Assembly (NCBI GenBank): GCA_902495085.1
Contig: CABUWA010000056.1
Span: forward strand, 1 to 11,463
From: an uncultured Collinsella sp.
GTDB taxonomy: Bacteria; Actinomycetota; Coriobacteriia; Coriobacteriales; Coriobacteriaceae
DNA length: 11,463 nucleotides
Reading direction: 5' to 3'
Of the stretch, positions 1-5,774 are shown one piece after another. The notes beneath the pieces are model-generated. The model worked only from the letters and a program-made list of their open reading frames with translations. It was not told the DNA's origin and ran no database searches. The first letter of the stretch is position 1. Each line of letters opens with the position of its first letter. The position numbers were made by a program, and so were the translations under genes.

Positions 1-2
1 AG

Positions 3-113
3 GGCGATCGCGCTGGTCAATATAGCATCCGTGTTAATGAGCGCTATCGGGTCTGTTTTGAGTGGAGACAGGGGATGGCTTGGAATGTCGAAATCGTCGA
101 TTATCACAAGTGA
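3..113 (+). CDS. higB: HigB/RelE-like toxin, C-terminal end (cut by window edge)
   Basis: Frame 3 is open from the window edge to a TGA at 111-113 and gives 36 residues reading GDRAGQYSIRVNERYR, then VCFEW and a final VEIVDYHK. This matches the C-terminus of HigB-type (RelE superfamily) toxins, in which a GD-x-x-GQYSIR-(I/V)N strand, a YR-(I/V)CF strand and a terminal (V/I)-x-DYH are typical. Family members are ribosome-dependent mRNA endonucleases that act in the cytoplasm and are held inactive by the downstream HigA antitoxin. The N-terminal part lies outside the window, so integrity cannot be judged. The last 29 bases overlap the antitoxin start, which is the usual toxin-first higBA order and implies coupled translation. 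Confidence 0.8.
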   Translation, partial: GDRAGQYSIRVNERYRVCFEWRQGMAWNVEIVDYHK

Positions 114-426
114 TGAGACTGCGCCCGATTTGCTGCCGCCGGTGACTCCTGGCGAGCTTCTCAAAGAGGAATTTCTTGTCCCTATGGGCATTTCTCAATA
201 TCGCCTTGCTAAGGAGACCGGGATTCCGGCTCAACGCATTGGGCAGATTGTCTTGGGGAGGCGTCGTGTGACGGCCGACACCGACCTTCGCCTTTGTCGC
301 TACTTTGGCCTGACGGATGGTTATTGGCTGCGCGCCCAGATAACGTTTGATCTCGAGGCGGAGAAGAGGCGCATCGAACCGGAACTGGATAAGATCATTC
401 CTGTCCAGCAGGCTATCGCATTGTAG
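85..426 (+). CDS. higA: HigA-family antitoxin, XRE-type HTH
   Basis: A 113-residue protein when started at ATG 85, which has an AGGGG Shine-Dalgarno at 70-74. The frame stays open further upstream (another ATG at 31), but that part overlaps the HigB coding tail and is unlikely to be translated. Residues 18-30 (PPVTPGELLKEEF) are the HigA/VapI signature. A helix-turn-helix follows at about 36-60 (ISQYRLAKETGIPAQRIGQI, then VLGRRRVTADTDLRL), and residues 72-86 (RYFGLTDGYWLRAQ) match the conserved HigA C-terminal segment. HigA proteins bind and neutralise HigB and repress their own promoter, which here lies outside the window. It shares a transcript with the toxin and perhaps with the small membrane protein beginning 29 bases after its stop. 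Confidence 0.88.
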   Translation: MSKSSIITSDETAPDLLPPVTPGELLKEEFLVPMGISQYRLAKETGIPAQRIGQIVLGRRRVTADTDLRLCRYFGLTDGYWLRAQITFDLEAEKRRIEPELDKIIPVQQAIAL

Positions 427-455
427 TGTTCAAAGATGTTGAGGTTGGAGTGACG

Positions 456-779
456 ATGGGGCGACGCCGACAGACTGCCGTGTATAGTCCGGGTGGATGC
501 GGGTGTGGGTTGCTGCTGCTCCCGGTTATTGCTGTGAGCATTGGCATGATGTTTGCGCTTGCTGGACTGGCCGCGGCGGCACTCGTGTTGCTGATTGCTG
601 CTATTGGTGTGACGATTTGGCTCTATCGTTGCCGCGAGCAACGTCGTGCCGACGGTAAAACCAATGTTGGATGGACTATCTTTTTGGTCGTCGCCTACCT
701 ATTGAGCATCAGTTATTTGGCCTTCTTTATCCTGTTACTTGTGAGCACCTTTACCGGGGAATCCGTCACGGTGGGGTAG
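456..779 (+). CDS. Small integral membrane protein, unknown function
   Basis: A 107-residue protein of unrecognised family. I chose ATG 456 because GGAG at 447-450 lies five bases upstream; a GTG at 426 touching the higA stop would add ten residues but has no clear ribosome binding site. The N-terminus is basic (MGRRRQ), followed by a short Gly/Cys-rich stretch (GGCGCG). A long hydrophobic region at about residues 18-56 is probably two membrane helices. A polar basic loop (YRCREQRRADGKTN) follows, then a third helix at about 73-98. The positive residues suggest a cytoplasmic N-terminus and loop. It lies 29 bases after higA and may be read through from it. No catalytic motif is visible. Confidence 0.6.
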   Translation: MGRRRQTAVYSPGGCGCGLLLLPVIAVSIGMMFALAGLAAAALVLLIAAIGVTIWLYRCREQRRADGKTNVGWTIFLVVAYLLSISYLAFFILLLVSTFTGESVTVG

Positions 780-1190
780 GCTTCGATGAGCCTCTTGAGG
801 ATGAGGCGAGGGGGCGGACTCTGAATGAACAGCGCTCCACGTCAATATGTTTCATTCGTTGTGTAGCAATCCGAATGCGCAAGCGTTTGGCGTGAGAGTG
901 CCGCCGCCAGCAACACGGGGATGCAGGCCGCGATCGCCAGCCCCATGCCAGCTCATCGCAAAAGCGTGTCAACGTCGCGCTCGACCACGGCCATTTCCTG
1001 CTCGAGTTTGTAGGCTCGCTCGATTTTTTACATTGCATCAGTTCTGTTTTTCATAGCGTCAGCTATTGGCTTTACGAGTGGAAATGAAAGTTCTATGGCT
1101 ATAGCATGGTTATGTCTTGGTTCTTCATTTCTTTGCTTGGGTTCGACTCATAAGAAAAAGAAAAAAATACAGATGATAAAAAATTTCCTG
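780..1190. other. Intergenic region without a convincing intact gene
   Basis: About 400 bases separate the small membrane protein from the AbrB-like gene. No frame here has both a plausible start with ribosome binding site and a recognisable product. The left two thirds have the G+C of the surrounding chromosome and include a possible decayed minus-strand frame at 842-1027. From about 1040 the sequence becomes clearly AT-rich, with A-tracts at 1154-1190, and this marks the left edge of the compositionally different segment containing the next gene. I could not assign a promoter there with confidence. Confidence 0.5.
842..1027 (-). pseudogene. Possible decayed minus-strand gene fragment
   Basis: On the minus strand one frame is open from 1027 to a TGA at 844-842, except for a single in-frame TGA at 955-953. 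The first part is charged and helix-like (IERAYKLEQEMAVVERDVDT). After the stop the frame continues with a hydrophobic, membrane-helix-like stretch (MGLAIAACIPVLLAAALSRQ). The in-frame TGA could have arisen from a CGA or TGG codon. There is no start codon upstream, because a TAA sits at 1030-1028. Either this is a gene remnant or the open frame is chance in G+C-rich DNA. I do not recognise a family. Confidence 0.2.
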
Positions 1191-1230
1191 CTTGTATTGT
1201 TGGAAAATCGGTATTTCAGGAGGTGTTTTT

Positions 1231-1698
1231 ATGCCACAAATGAATAAGGGAGGAAAATTTATTTTCGGGAAATCACTCATTCGGACGGATGGAACATTGC
1301 GGATTCCGCCACAGGCAATGGAAGAATATCGCATTGCAGATGAAGGAAAAGTATATCTTTTTACCGGAAGTAAGATTACCGGTGGCTTCTGCGTCACCCG
1401 GAAAGGCCTTTTGCATCCGTCAAAGCTTGGTCACATTTTGGACGATACTCCACCGTTGCTTGACTACTCAGCAGGTTCTGGCGAATTTATTAAATACAAG
1501 GGGCGTTCCTACTGCTGGATAGAGATTTCACAGGAGGGGCAAATTCTTCTTACGAAGAAAATGATGGACTTTTTGAAGGTGAGACCCGGAATGGAGCTGC
1601 TCTCTATCCGCAGCAGCGACATCGCGTTTACGATGGGGGCTAAAGGACCGCTATTGGAAAAAGCAGAAAACTATGACGGTGAAATTCCGCTTTTTTAA
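1231..1698 (+). CDS. AbrB/SpoVT-like protein with two swapped-hairpin-type repeats
   Basis: A 155-residue protein started at ATG 1231, decided by a near-perfect AGGAGGT at 1218-1224 six bases upstream; an upstream ATG at 1192 has no such site. Two halves look alike. The first has LIRTDGTLRIPPQAMEEYRI followed by a Gly/Lys turn and GGFCVTRKGLL. The second has WIEISQEGQILLTKKMMDFL followed by VRPGMELLSIRSSDIAF. Both follow the AbrB-type pattern of strand, G-x-(I/L)-x-(I/L)-P, helix, and a G-(D/M)-x-(L/V) strand. Related proteins in Clostridia and Coriobacteriia end in a conserved MGAKGPLLEKAENY-like tail, as here. AbrB-fold proteins are dimeric DNA-binding regulators, but no target is visible. 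Codons are AT-richer (AAA, GAA, GGA) than in the neighbours, suggesting acquisition from a lower-G+C Firmicute-like source. Confidence 0.65.
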   Translation: MPQMNKGGKFIFGKSLIRTDGTLRIPPQAMEEYRIADEGKVYLFTGSKITGGFCVTRKGLLHPSKLGHILDDTPPLLDYSAGSGEFIKYKGRSYCWIEISQEGQILLTKKMMDFLKVRPGMELLSIRSSDIAFTMGAKGPLLEKAENYDGEIPLF

Positions 1699-1862
1699 GT
1701 GTAACAATTCCAGTTTATAAAATTAAGAACGATGTTGGCAAGCCTCGAGGTGTCATCGGCGATGGACACGCGCTTCATGCTCTTCTATATGGCAACCTTA
1801 GCTCTCAGCTAATGAATTCAAGTTTAATCCTTCCTACGATGTGCTGTGTGCCGGCACGGTAG
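1683..1862 (+). pseudogene. Start-less open frame, possible gene remnant
   Basis: After the AbrB-like stop, a frame open from 1683 to a TAG at 1860-1862 encodes VTIPVYKIKNDVGKPRGVIG followed by DGHALHALLYGN, which looks more protein-like than random sequence. It has no ATG or GTG start with a ribosome binding site near its beginning, and it runs into the inverted repeat upstream of the lipoprotein gene. It may be the 3' remnant of a gene lost when the AT-rich segment was inserted, or chance. The family is not recognised. Confidence 0.18.
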
Positions 1863-1880
1863 CCGGATCGTAGGAAGGAT
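1827..1880 (+). promoter_or_regulatory. 14-bp perfect inverted repeat that would sequester the lipoprotein SD
   Basis: The left arm ATCCTTCCTACGAT (1827-1840) is the exact reverse complement of the right arm ATCGTAGGAAGGAT (1867-1880). Between them CCGGC (1851-1855) can pair with GCCGG (1862-1866), which stacks directly on the outer stem and leaves a 10-base left bulge and a 6-base loop. The right arm contains AGGAAGG (1872-1878), the Shine-Dalgarno of the lipoprotein gene starting at 1883 or 1886. In an mRNA beginning upstream of 1827 the ribosome site would therefore be paired. There is no T-tract after it, so it is not a standard terminator. It could be an RNA switch, a processing site, a DNA operator, or the ends of a small mobile element. 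Confidence 0.6.
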
Positions 1881-1882
1881 GC

Positions 1883-2428
1883 ATGATGAATAAGCTCGAA
1901 AACGAAGTGCTGCTGAGCCGTCGCGCTGCACTGGGCGCATTCGCCACCGTCGCCTTGGGGACTGCCGGTCTTCTTGCCGGTTGTGGTAGCGATAAGGCGA
2001 CCGTCACCGAGGACGCTGGTGATGGCGACAAGAAGGAAGAGGTGAAGAAGGAAGAGCAGTCTACGACTGACCTGGCGGTTGGTGCGACGGTGACCACGGC
2101 TGCCGGTCTTTCCGTCGTTGTCGATTCCGTCCAGCCCGGCCTCACAAATTATGACGGTTCGACCATGACGGGCATTCACGTCACGTACGTCAACAATGGC
2201 GATGAGGGCGCAGATTACAACATCTACGACTGGAAGGGCGAGGACGCCAACGGCGCTCAGCAGAATCAGGGTTACTACAGCGAGGGCTCCGATGAGCTAC
2301 AGTCTGGTACCCTTGCCGCTGGCGGCTCTGTGGCGGGCAATATCTACTTTGATGGCGATATCAAGAAGGCACTGTATTTTGCCAACATGTTTGATAAGTC
2401 TGCCACTGCAAGCTGGGTGTTGGCCTAG
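1883..2428 (+). CDS. Tat-type secreted lipoprotein with Ig-like C-terminal domain
   Basis: A 181-residue envelope lipoprotein. Two adjacent ATGs (1883 and 1886) follow the SD AGGAAGG at 1872-1878; the second has the better spacing. The signal region has SRRAALGAF at about 12-20, a twin-arginine-like motif, then a hydrophobic core and the lipobox LLAGC with Cys34 as the lipidated residue. A charged linker rich in Asp, Glu and Lys (about 40-62) leads to a beta-rich domain (about 63-181) whose AVGATVTTAAGLSVVVDSV and HVTYVNNGDE patterns resemble DUF4352/telokin-like Ig folds of Gram-positive lipoproteins. This family has no known catalysis; binding or sensing outside the membrane is plausible. 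The HTH gene begins 39 bases downstream, and the kinase gene after it has the same orientation, so the three may form one operon. Confidence 0.8.
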   Translation: MMNKLENEVLLSRRAALGAFATVALGTAGLLAGCGSDKATVTEDAGDGDKKEEVKKEEQSTTDLAVGATVTTAAGLSVVVDSVQPGLTNYDGSTMTGIHVTYVNNGDEGADYNIYDWKGEDANGAQQNQGYYSEGSDELQSGTLAAGGSVAGNIYFDGDIKKALYFANMFDKSATASWVLA

Positions 2429-2467
2429 CATGTCGCTACCGTTGCGCCGTATGGGAGGTGAGGTCGT

Positions 2468-2890
2468 ATGCCCGATAAAAAGCTGACTGACGAGTTACTC
2501 AATGAGCTTCTCGACGCGCCAAACATCGATGGCTATATCAAAGAACACGACTTTGCCGCCCCGTCGCTTTCGGACTATCTGAAGCGGCTACTGCAGGAAA
2601 AGGGCTTGGAGCGCTCGCGCGTGGTTCGTATGGCCGATCTCAATGAGACCTTTGGCTATCAGATCTTTACCGGTGCGCGTCATCCGAGTCGCAATAAGGT
2701 GCTGCAGATTGCCTTTGCGATGGCGCTGACGCTCAAAGAGACCAACCGTGCGCTGACGGCTGCAGGGGTAAGCGTCCTTAACTGCAAGGACCGCCGCGAT
2801 GCGATTATCATCTTTTGCATCGATCGCGGGTGCAGCCTCCAAAAGGTCAACGAGGAGCTGTATCGCTTTGGCGAGGAGACGGTGAGTTAG
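2468..2890 (+). CDS. Small helix-turn-helix protein encoded next to a Ser/Thr kinase
   Basis: A 140-residue cytoplasmic protein whose ATG 2468 is preceded by the strong ribosome site GGGAGGTGAGG at about 2453-2463. Residues 1-35 are acidic and helical. Residues about 34-88 (LSDYLKRLLQEKGLERSRVV and the following RMADLNETFGYQIFTGARHP) form an XRE-like helix-turn-helix, with YQIFTGARHPSR as the recognition and wing segment. The remainder (about 78-135) is helical and carries CKDRRDAIIIFCIDRG. Similar proteins in gut Firmicutes and Coriobacteriia are, from memory, often next to protein kinases; no function is established to my knowledge. It sits between a lipoprotein and a kinase gene on the same strand, so it may be a kinase substrate or the cluster's transcription factor. 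DNA binding is inferred from the fold only. Confidence 0.72.
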   Translation: MPDKKLTDELLNELLDAPNIDGYIKEHDFAAPSLSDYLKRLLQEKGLERSRVVRMADLNETFGYQIFTGARHPSRNKVLQIAFAMALTLKETNRALTAAGVSVLNCKDRRDAIIIFCIDRGCSLQKVNEELYRFGEETVS

Positions 2891-2958
2891 CGGCTGATAT
2901 CTGAGCTGGCGGAGCTGCCGAACAACGATGCAAACGAACGGGACGCGGATGCCATGGG

Positions 2959-4368
2959 GTGTCTGCGCCCTGCGCTATGATGGAGGCTATGGATAATCAG
3001 ACCCCAACATATTCCGATGACGAGCTGACCGCAGCGCTTGCCGAGCACCTGGCGTCGCTCGATCGTGACGACAGCTATCGCGTGGAGCGTGTACTTAAGC
3101 GCTCGTCCGTTGAAACAACCGAGCTTGTGTACTTTGAAGGAACCGGCGGCGGTTCGCTCGGCCCCTTTGTCCGTAAACGCATCGATGCTTCGGCTCAAAT
3201 CGGCGGGGCATACGAGCGTCTGTTTGCCGCTCAGCGGGCAGGCGGGCGTTTTGAGCACCTGCCCAGAATCGTCGATTGTCGTCGTGTGGGCGACGAGCTC
3301 AACGTGGTTATGGAATACATCGAAGGGGAGACGCTCGGGGCGCTGGTGGACCGTCTGGGAGCCGCTCCCGATTATGCGCGTGAATTGTATCCTGCCCTAT
3401 GCGATGCCGTGGGCGAGCTCCACGCCGGTTTTGCAATAGCGGGGGAGACGTCGGCGCCGGTGATCCATCGCGACCTCAAGCCGTCGAATATCATCGTGAC
3501 AGGTGCCAACTATACGCCTGATGACGGCCTGACATTTTCATCGCTGGTGATTATCGACTTGGGGATCGCGCGCGTATGGCGCGATGGCGCCGATGCCGAC
3601 ACCGTCAAGTTTGGCACGCGACCCTATGCGCCGCCTGAGCAGTATGGGTTTGGGCAGACGAGTGTGCGCAGCGACGTCTACGCACTTGGCGCCCTGTTGT
3701 TCTTCTGCTTGACGGGAGTCGACCCTAAACCGGGGCTCGACATGCGCGAGCAATGCGAGGCGCGCGGCATTCTCACTTCACTTACCGATGCCGTCTGCAT
3801 GTCGATGGCACTCGACCCGGCCAAGCGTTTTGCGAGCGCGGAAGCGTTGGGACGGGCGACGCGCGCGGCATACGATCTGAGTCGCCCCGTGCGGCCTCCT
3901 GCGGCTGTGCTTGTCCGTACTCCGGCCTCGGAGACGGTGTTGACGCCCCAAGGGCTCCAGAACCCCACAGGGCTTCCTGGGCCTGCCGCCTCCGCTGCAT
4001 GCGGTCTGCTCTCTCGCGTTCCGGAGTCTCTGGGGCGTATTTGGAATACGCTCGTCTGCTTCTCGCTGCTCGTGTTCTTTGCCGGTAGTCACTTTGCTGT
4101 CTTTCATCCCACCGGAGCAAACCAAAGCTACCCGACGTGGCTTCTCATCATCGAGTATTTTTTCTTTGTCGATGGCCTTATGGTGCTTATGCATTTTGCG
4201 CTGCTCGATAAGCGCCGTCTTCGTCGGCGATTCGCATTGCTCGACAGCTATCGCGGCAAGAAGCTCGCGAAACTCTGGCTCAAGGCGTTGGGTGTGCTGC
4301 TCCTATGTATGATCGTCATAGTCGCGGTTGCCAATGCGACCGGCGTCGTTGATACCTCCGCTACCTAA
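2959..4368 (+). CDS. Membrane-anchored Hanks-type Ser/Thr protein kinase
   Basis: Up to 469 residues, numbered from GTG 2959; ATG 2977, 2980 and 2989 are alternatives, and none has an ideally spaced ribosome site (GGAGG at 2982-2986 is only two bases before 2989). The kinase domain spans about 40-305: VRKRI with the ATP lysine at 73, HRDLKPSN at 170-177 (catalytic Asp172, Asn177), DLG at 200-202 for the metal Asp, APPE at 224-227 and SDVYALG at 238-244. The glycine-rich loop is degenerate (VLKRSSVETTELVYF); the GTGGGSLG run lies later, before the lysine. After a Pro/Ala linker come three membrane helices (about 361-382, 394-416, 441-463). No PASTA or other extracellular sensor domain follows, so input may come from a partner such as the lipoprotein. 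It is last in its cluster and is followed by a terminator. Confidence 0.88.
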   Translation: MSAPCAMMEAMDNQTPTYSDDELTAALAEHLASLDRDDSYRVERVLKRSSVETTELVYFEGTGGGSLGPFVRKRIDASAQIGGAYERLFAAQRAGGRFEHLPRIVDCRRVGDELNVVMEYIEGETLGALVDRLGAAPDYARELYPALCDAVGELHAGFAIAGETSAPVIHRDLKPSNIIVTGANYTPDDGLTFSSLVIIDLGIARVWRDGADADTVKFGTRPYAPPEQYGFGQTSVRSDVYALGALLFFCLTGVDPKPGLDMREQCEARGILTSLTDAVCMSMALDPAKRFASAEALGRATRAAYDLSRPVRPPAAVLVRTPASETVLTPQGLQNPTGLPGPAASAACGLLSRVPESLGRIWNTLVCFSLLVFFAGSHFAVFHPTGANQSYPTWLLIIEYFFFVDGLMVLMHFALLDKRRLRRRFALLDSYRGKKLAKLWLKALGVLLLCMIVIVAVANATGVVDTSAT

Positions 4369-4372
4369 AAGA

Positions 4373-4395
4373 AAAGGGCCCCATTGGGGCCCTTT
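4373..4395. terminator. Bidirectional Rho-independent terminator between convergent genes
   Basis: AAAGGGCCCC (4373-4382) and GGGGCCCTTT (4386-4395) form a perfect 10-bp stem with a 3-base ATT loop. A-tracts and T-tracts flank both sides. It lies four bases after the kinase stop and ten bases beyond the end of the minus-strand hydrolase gene, so it can serve both transcripts. Confidence 0.88.
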
Positions 4396-4405
4396 GCAGT
4401 TGCAC

Positions 4406-5539
4406 TTAGATGCGGTTCATCTGAGCGGCGACTCTGTTGTACCAGTCCTGCCACGTGGGCGGGCAGTACTTTTTGGCCGCTGCCGGGGTAAGGGTGGAGC
4501 CGTAGTTGGCGCCCAGATAGGCAACGTGAGCGGAGATGCCCTCGCTCCAGCTGCCAAAGCTGCGCCAACCGCCGCCACGGGCGCTCCAGCCCCAGGCGTT
4601 GTAAGAATTGGCGCAATAAGCACCCTTGGTGCTCTCGATGCAGGCGATGGCGGGGGACCAGCGAGGGTCGACGCCGGTGTTCCAAGCGGCAACGGCAAAG
4701 TTATAGCCCTGGCCTGCCATGGGGGAGCCGGCAAGGTAGTTGTCGATGCGGCTCGTCCACTCATTAATGAACGAGTCGTAATCGGAGTTGCCGCTGTTCG
4801 AGTTGTTCGGCGTGGTGTCGATGGTGGTGTTGGCGTTGTTGGCCTGGCTGCTGGAATTGCTGCCGCTTACGCCCTCGCCCGAGAGCTTCTCGGCGGCAGC
4901 GGCCTTATCGGCCTCAAGCTTGGCAAGCTCGGCGGCATTTTCCTGCTCGGCTTTTGCCTGTGCCTCGCTGCGGAGCTGCTGGGCCTGCGCCAGCGCATCC
5001 TCGGCGTTTTTCTGCTCAGCCTCAAGCTGAGACTTGGCCTGCTGGAGCTCAGCCTTGTTCTGCTCGAGTTCGGTTTGCATGTTATTGAGCTCTTCGATCT
5101 CGTCGACGCTCGAGCTCGTGATCTGGTTGGTGTATTTGCAGGTCGTGATGAACTCACCCAGGCTCTGCGCGTTGACCAGGAAGCTCACGATGGGATTGGT
5201 GCCCTTCTGATACTTGTACAGATCGCGCATGGCGGAGCTTGCCTTGGCCTGCTGCTCGGGAAGCTTAGCCTCGATTTCCTCGATGCTTGCCTCATTGGAG
5301 TCAATCTGCTTTTGCAGGTCATCGAGTTTTGTGCGGGCGTCGTTGTAGGCGCTCGTGGCGGCTTCGATCTTCTGCTGGGCTGCGGAAAGCTGGTCCTGCG
5401 TTGCCTGCGAGGCGGCATACGCCGCAACGGGGGAGAGCATCGGCGTGGCCGTCAGCGCAACGGCGAGCGCGGCACTCGTGATGATACGAGCCGGCTTCGA
5501 CGCAATGAGCGCTGCGGTGCGATGATTCGAATGCTGCAT
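4406..5539 (-). CDS. Secreted peptidoglycan hydrolase: PcsB/CwlO-like coiled coil plus lysozyme-like domain
   Basis: A 377-residue exported protein. I chose ATG 5539 because AGGG precedes it by five bases; a TTG at 5554 would add five residues without a good ribosome site. Residues 1-42 are a long signal peptide ending AAYA. Residues about 45-220 are heptad-rich coiled coil containing MRDLYKYQKGTNPIVSFLVN and AQSLGEFI, which match the PcsB/CwlO/RipA-type module that couples hydrolases to FtsEX. A Ser/Asn-rich linker (about 221-255) leads to a C-terminal domain (about 256-377) with DPRWSPAIACIESTKGAYCA, NAWGWS and a Trp/Gly-rich segment. This resembles lysozyme/glucosaminidase-type folds, with Glu302 the candidate catalytic acid. 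The expected role is cell-wall cleavage during division. Substrate bond and enzyme class are not settled by sequence. Confidence 0.8.
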   Translation of the reverse strand: MQHSNHRTAALIASKPARIITSAALAVALTATPMLSPVAAYAASQATQDQLSAAQQKIEAATSAYNDARTKLDDLQKQIDSNEASIEEIEAKLPEQQAKASSAMRDLYKYQKGTNPIVSFLVNAQSLGEFITTCKYTNQITSSSVDEIEELNNMQTELEQNKAELQQAKSQLEAEQKNAEDALAQAQQLRSEAQAKAEQENAAELAKLEADKAAAAEKLSGEGVSGSNSSSQANNANTTIDTTPNNSNSGNSDYDSFINEWTSRIDNYLAGSPMAGQGYNFAVAAWNTGVDPRWSPAIACIESTKGAYCANSYNAWGWSARGGGWRSFGSWSEGISAHVAYLGANYGSTLTPAAAKKYCPPTWQDWYNRVAAQMNRI

Positions 5540-5600
5540 CCAGTCCCTCTGCAATCAATCGTAGGTTATGGTTCGAACGGTATTCTACTACTGCTTTCGA

Positions 5601-5648
5601 CCTCAACTTGAACCTTAAAGGTTCCAAAGGGTCAAGTTGAACTTGAGG
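5601..5648. promoter_or_regulatory. Cluster of MerR-operator-like palindromes upstream of the hydrolase gene
   Basis: Two odd-centred palindromes lie close together: GAACCTTaAAGGTTC (5610-5624) and TCAAGTTgAACTTGA (5632-5646). The CCTCAA at 5601-5606 and TTGAGG at 5643-5648 add an outer pair, and CAACTTGA (5604-5611) can pair with TCAAGTTG (5632-5639). CCTCAAGTT/AACTTGAGG half sites are characteristic of MerR-family operators (the SoxR box is the classic case). They lie about 60-110 bases upstream of the hydrolase start. No MerR-type gene is in the window, so the regulator would be encoded elsewhere. A related half-site-like stretch, TTCAACTTTAACGTTA, occurs at about 5697-5712. Confidence 0.5.
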
Positions 5649-5739
5649 CTTTGGCTTTGACCTGCAGTTATGATGAATTGTTGAGAAACCATAGAGTTCA
5701 ACTTTAACGTTACGGGGGCCTGTTTGAGAGGAGTTTAGG

Positions 5740-5774
5740 GCTGTAAAAGCTATCTCAACGTGGGGTTTTACAGC
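5740..5774. repeat. 9-bp inverted repeat at the 3' end of the MOSC gene
   Basis: GCTGTAAAA (5740-5748) and TTTTACAGC (5766-5774) are perfect reverse complements separated by 17 bases. The right arm begins at the TAG stop of the minus-strand MOSC gene. It could act as a weak transcript-end hairpin, but the stem is AT-rich, the loop long, and no T-tract follows on the minus strand, so terminator function is uncertain. Confidence 0.35.

Noticed and set aside
766..1038. A 90-codon minus-strand frame across the intergenic region
   Set aside because: Its product is rich in Arg, Ser, Trp and Cys without a domain and lacks a ribosome site; another frame in the same region looks more protein-like and is listed as a possible remnant.
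1133..1152. GGTTCGACTC resembling a tRNA T-loop, which could mark an integration site next to the AT-rich island
   Set aside because: The flanking bases do not form a 5-bp T stem, and no acceptor stem or anticodon arm can be built around it.
4328..5611. A 427-codon plus-strand open frame antisense to the hydrolase gene
   Set aside because: Leucine- and glycine-rich mirror of the coiled-coil coding sequence; the minus-strand gene has signal peptide, coiled coil and folded domain in order, and the plus frame also runs through the terminator at 4373-4395.
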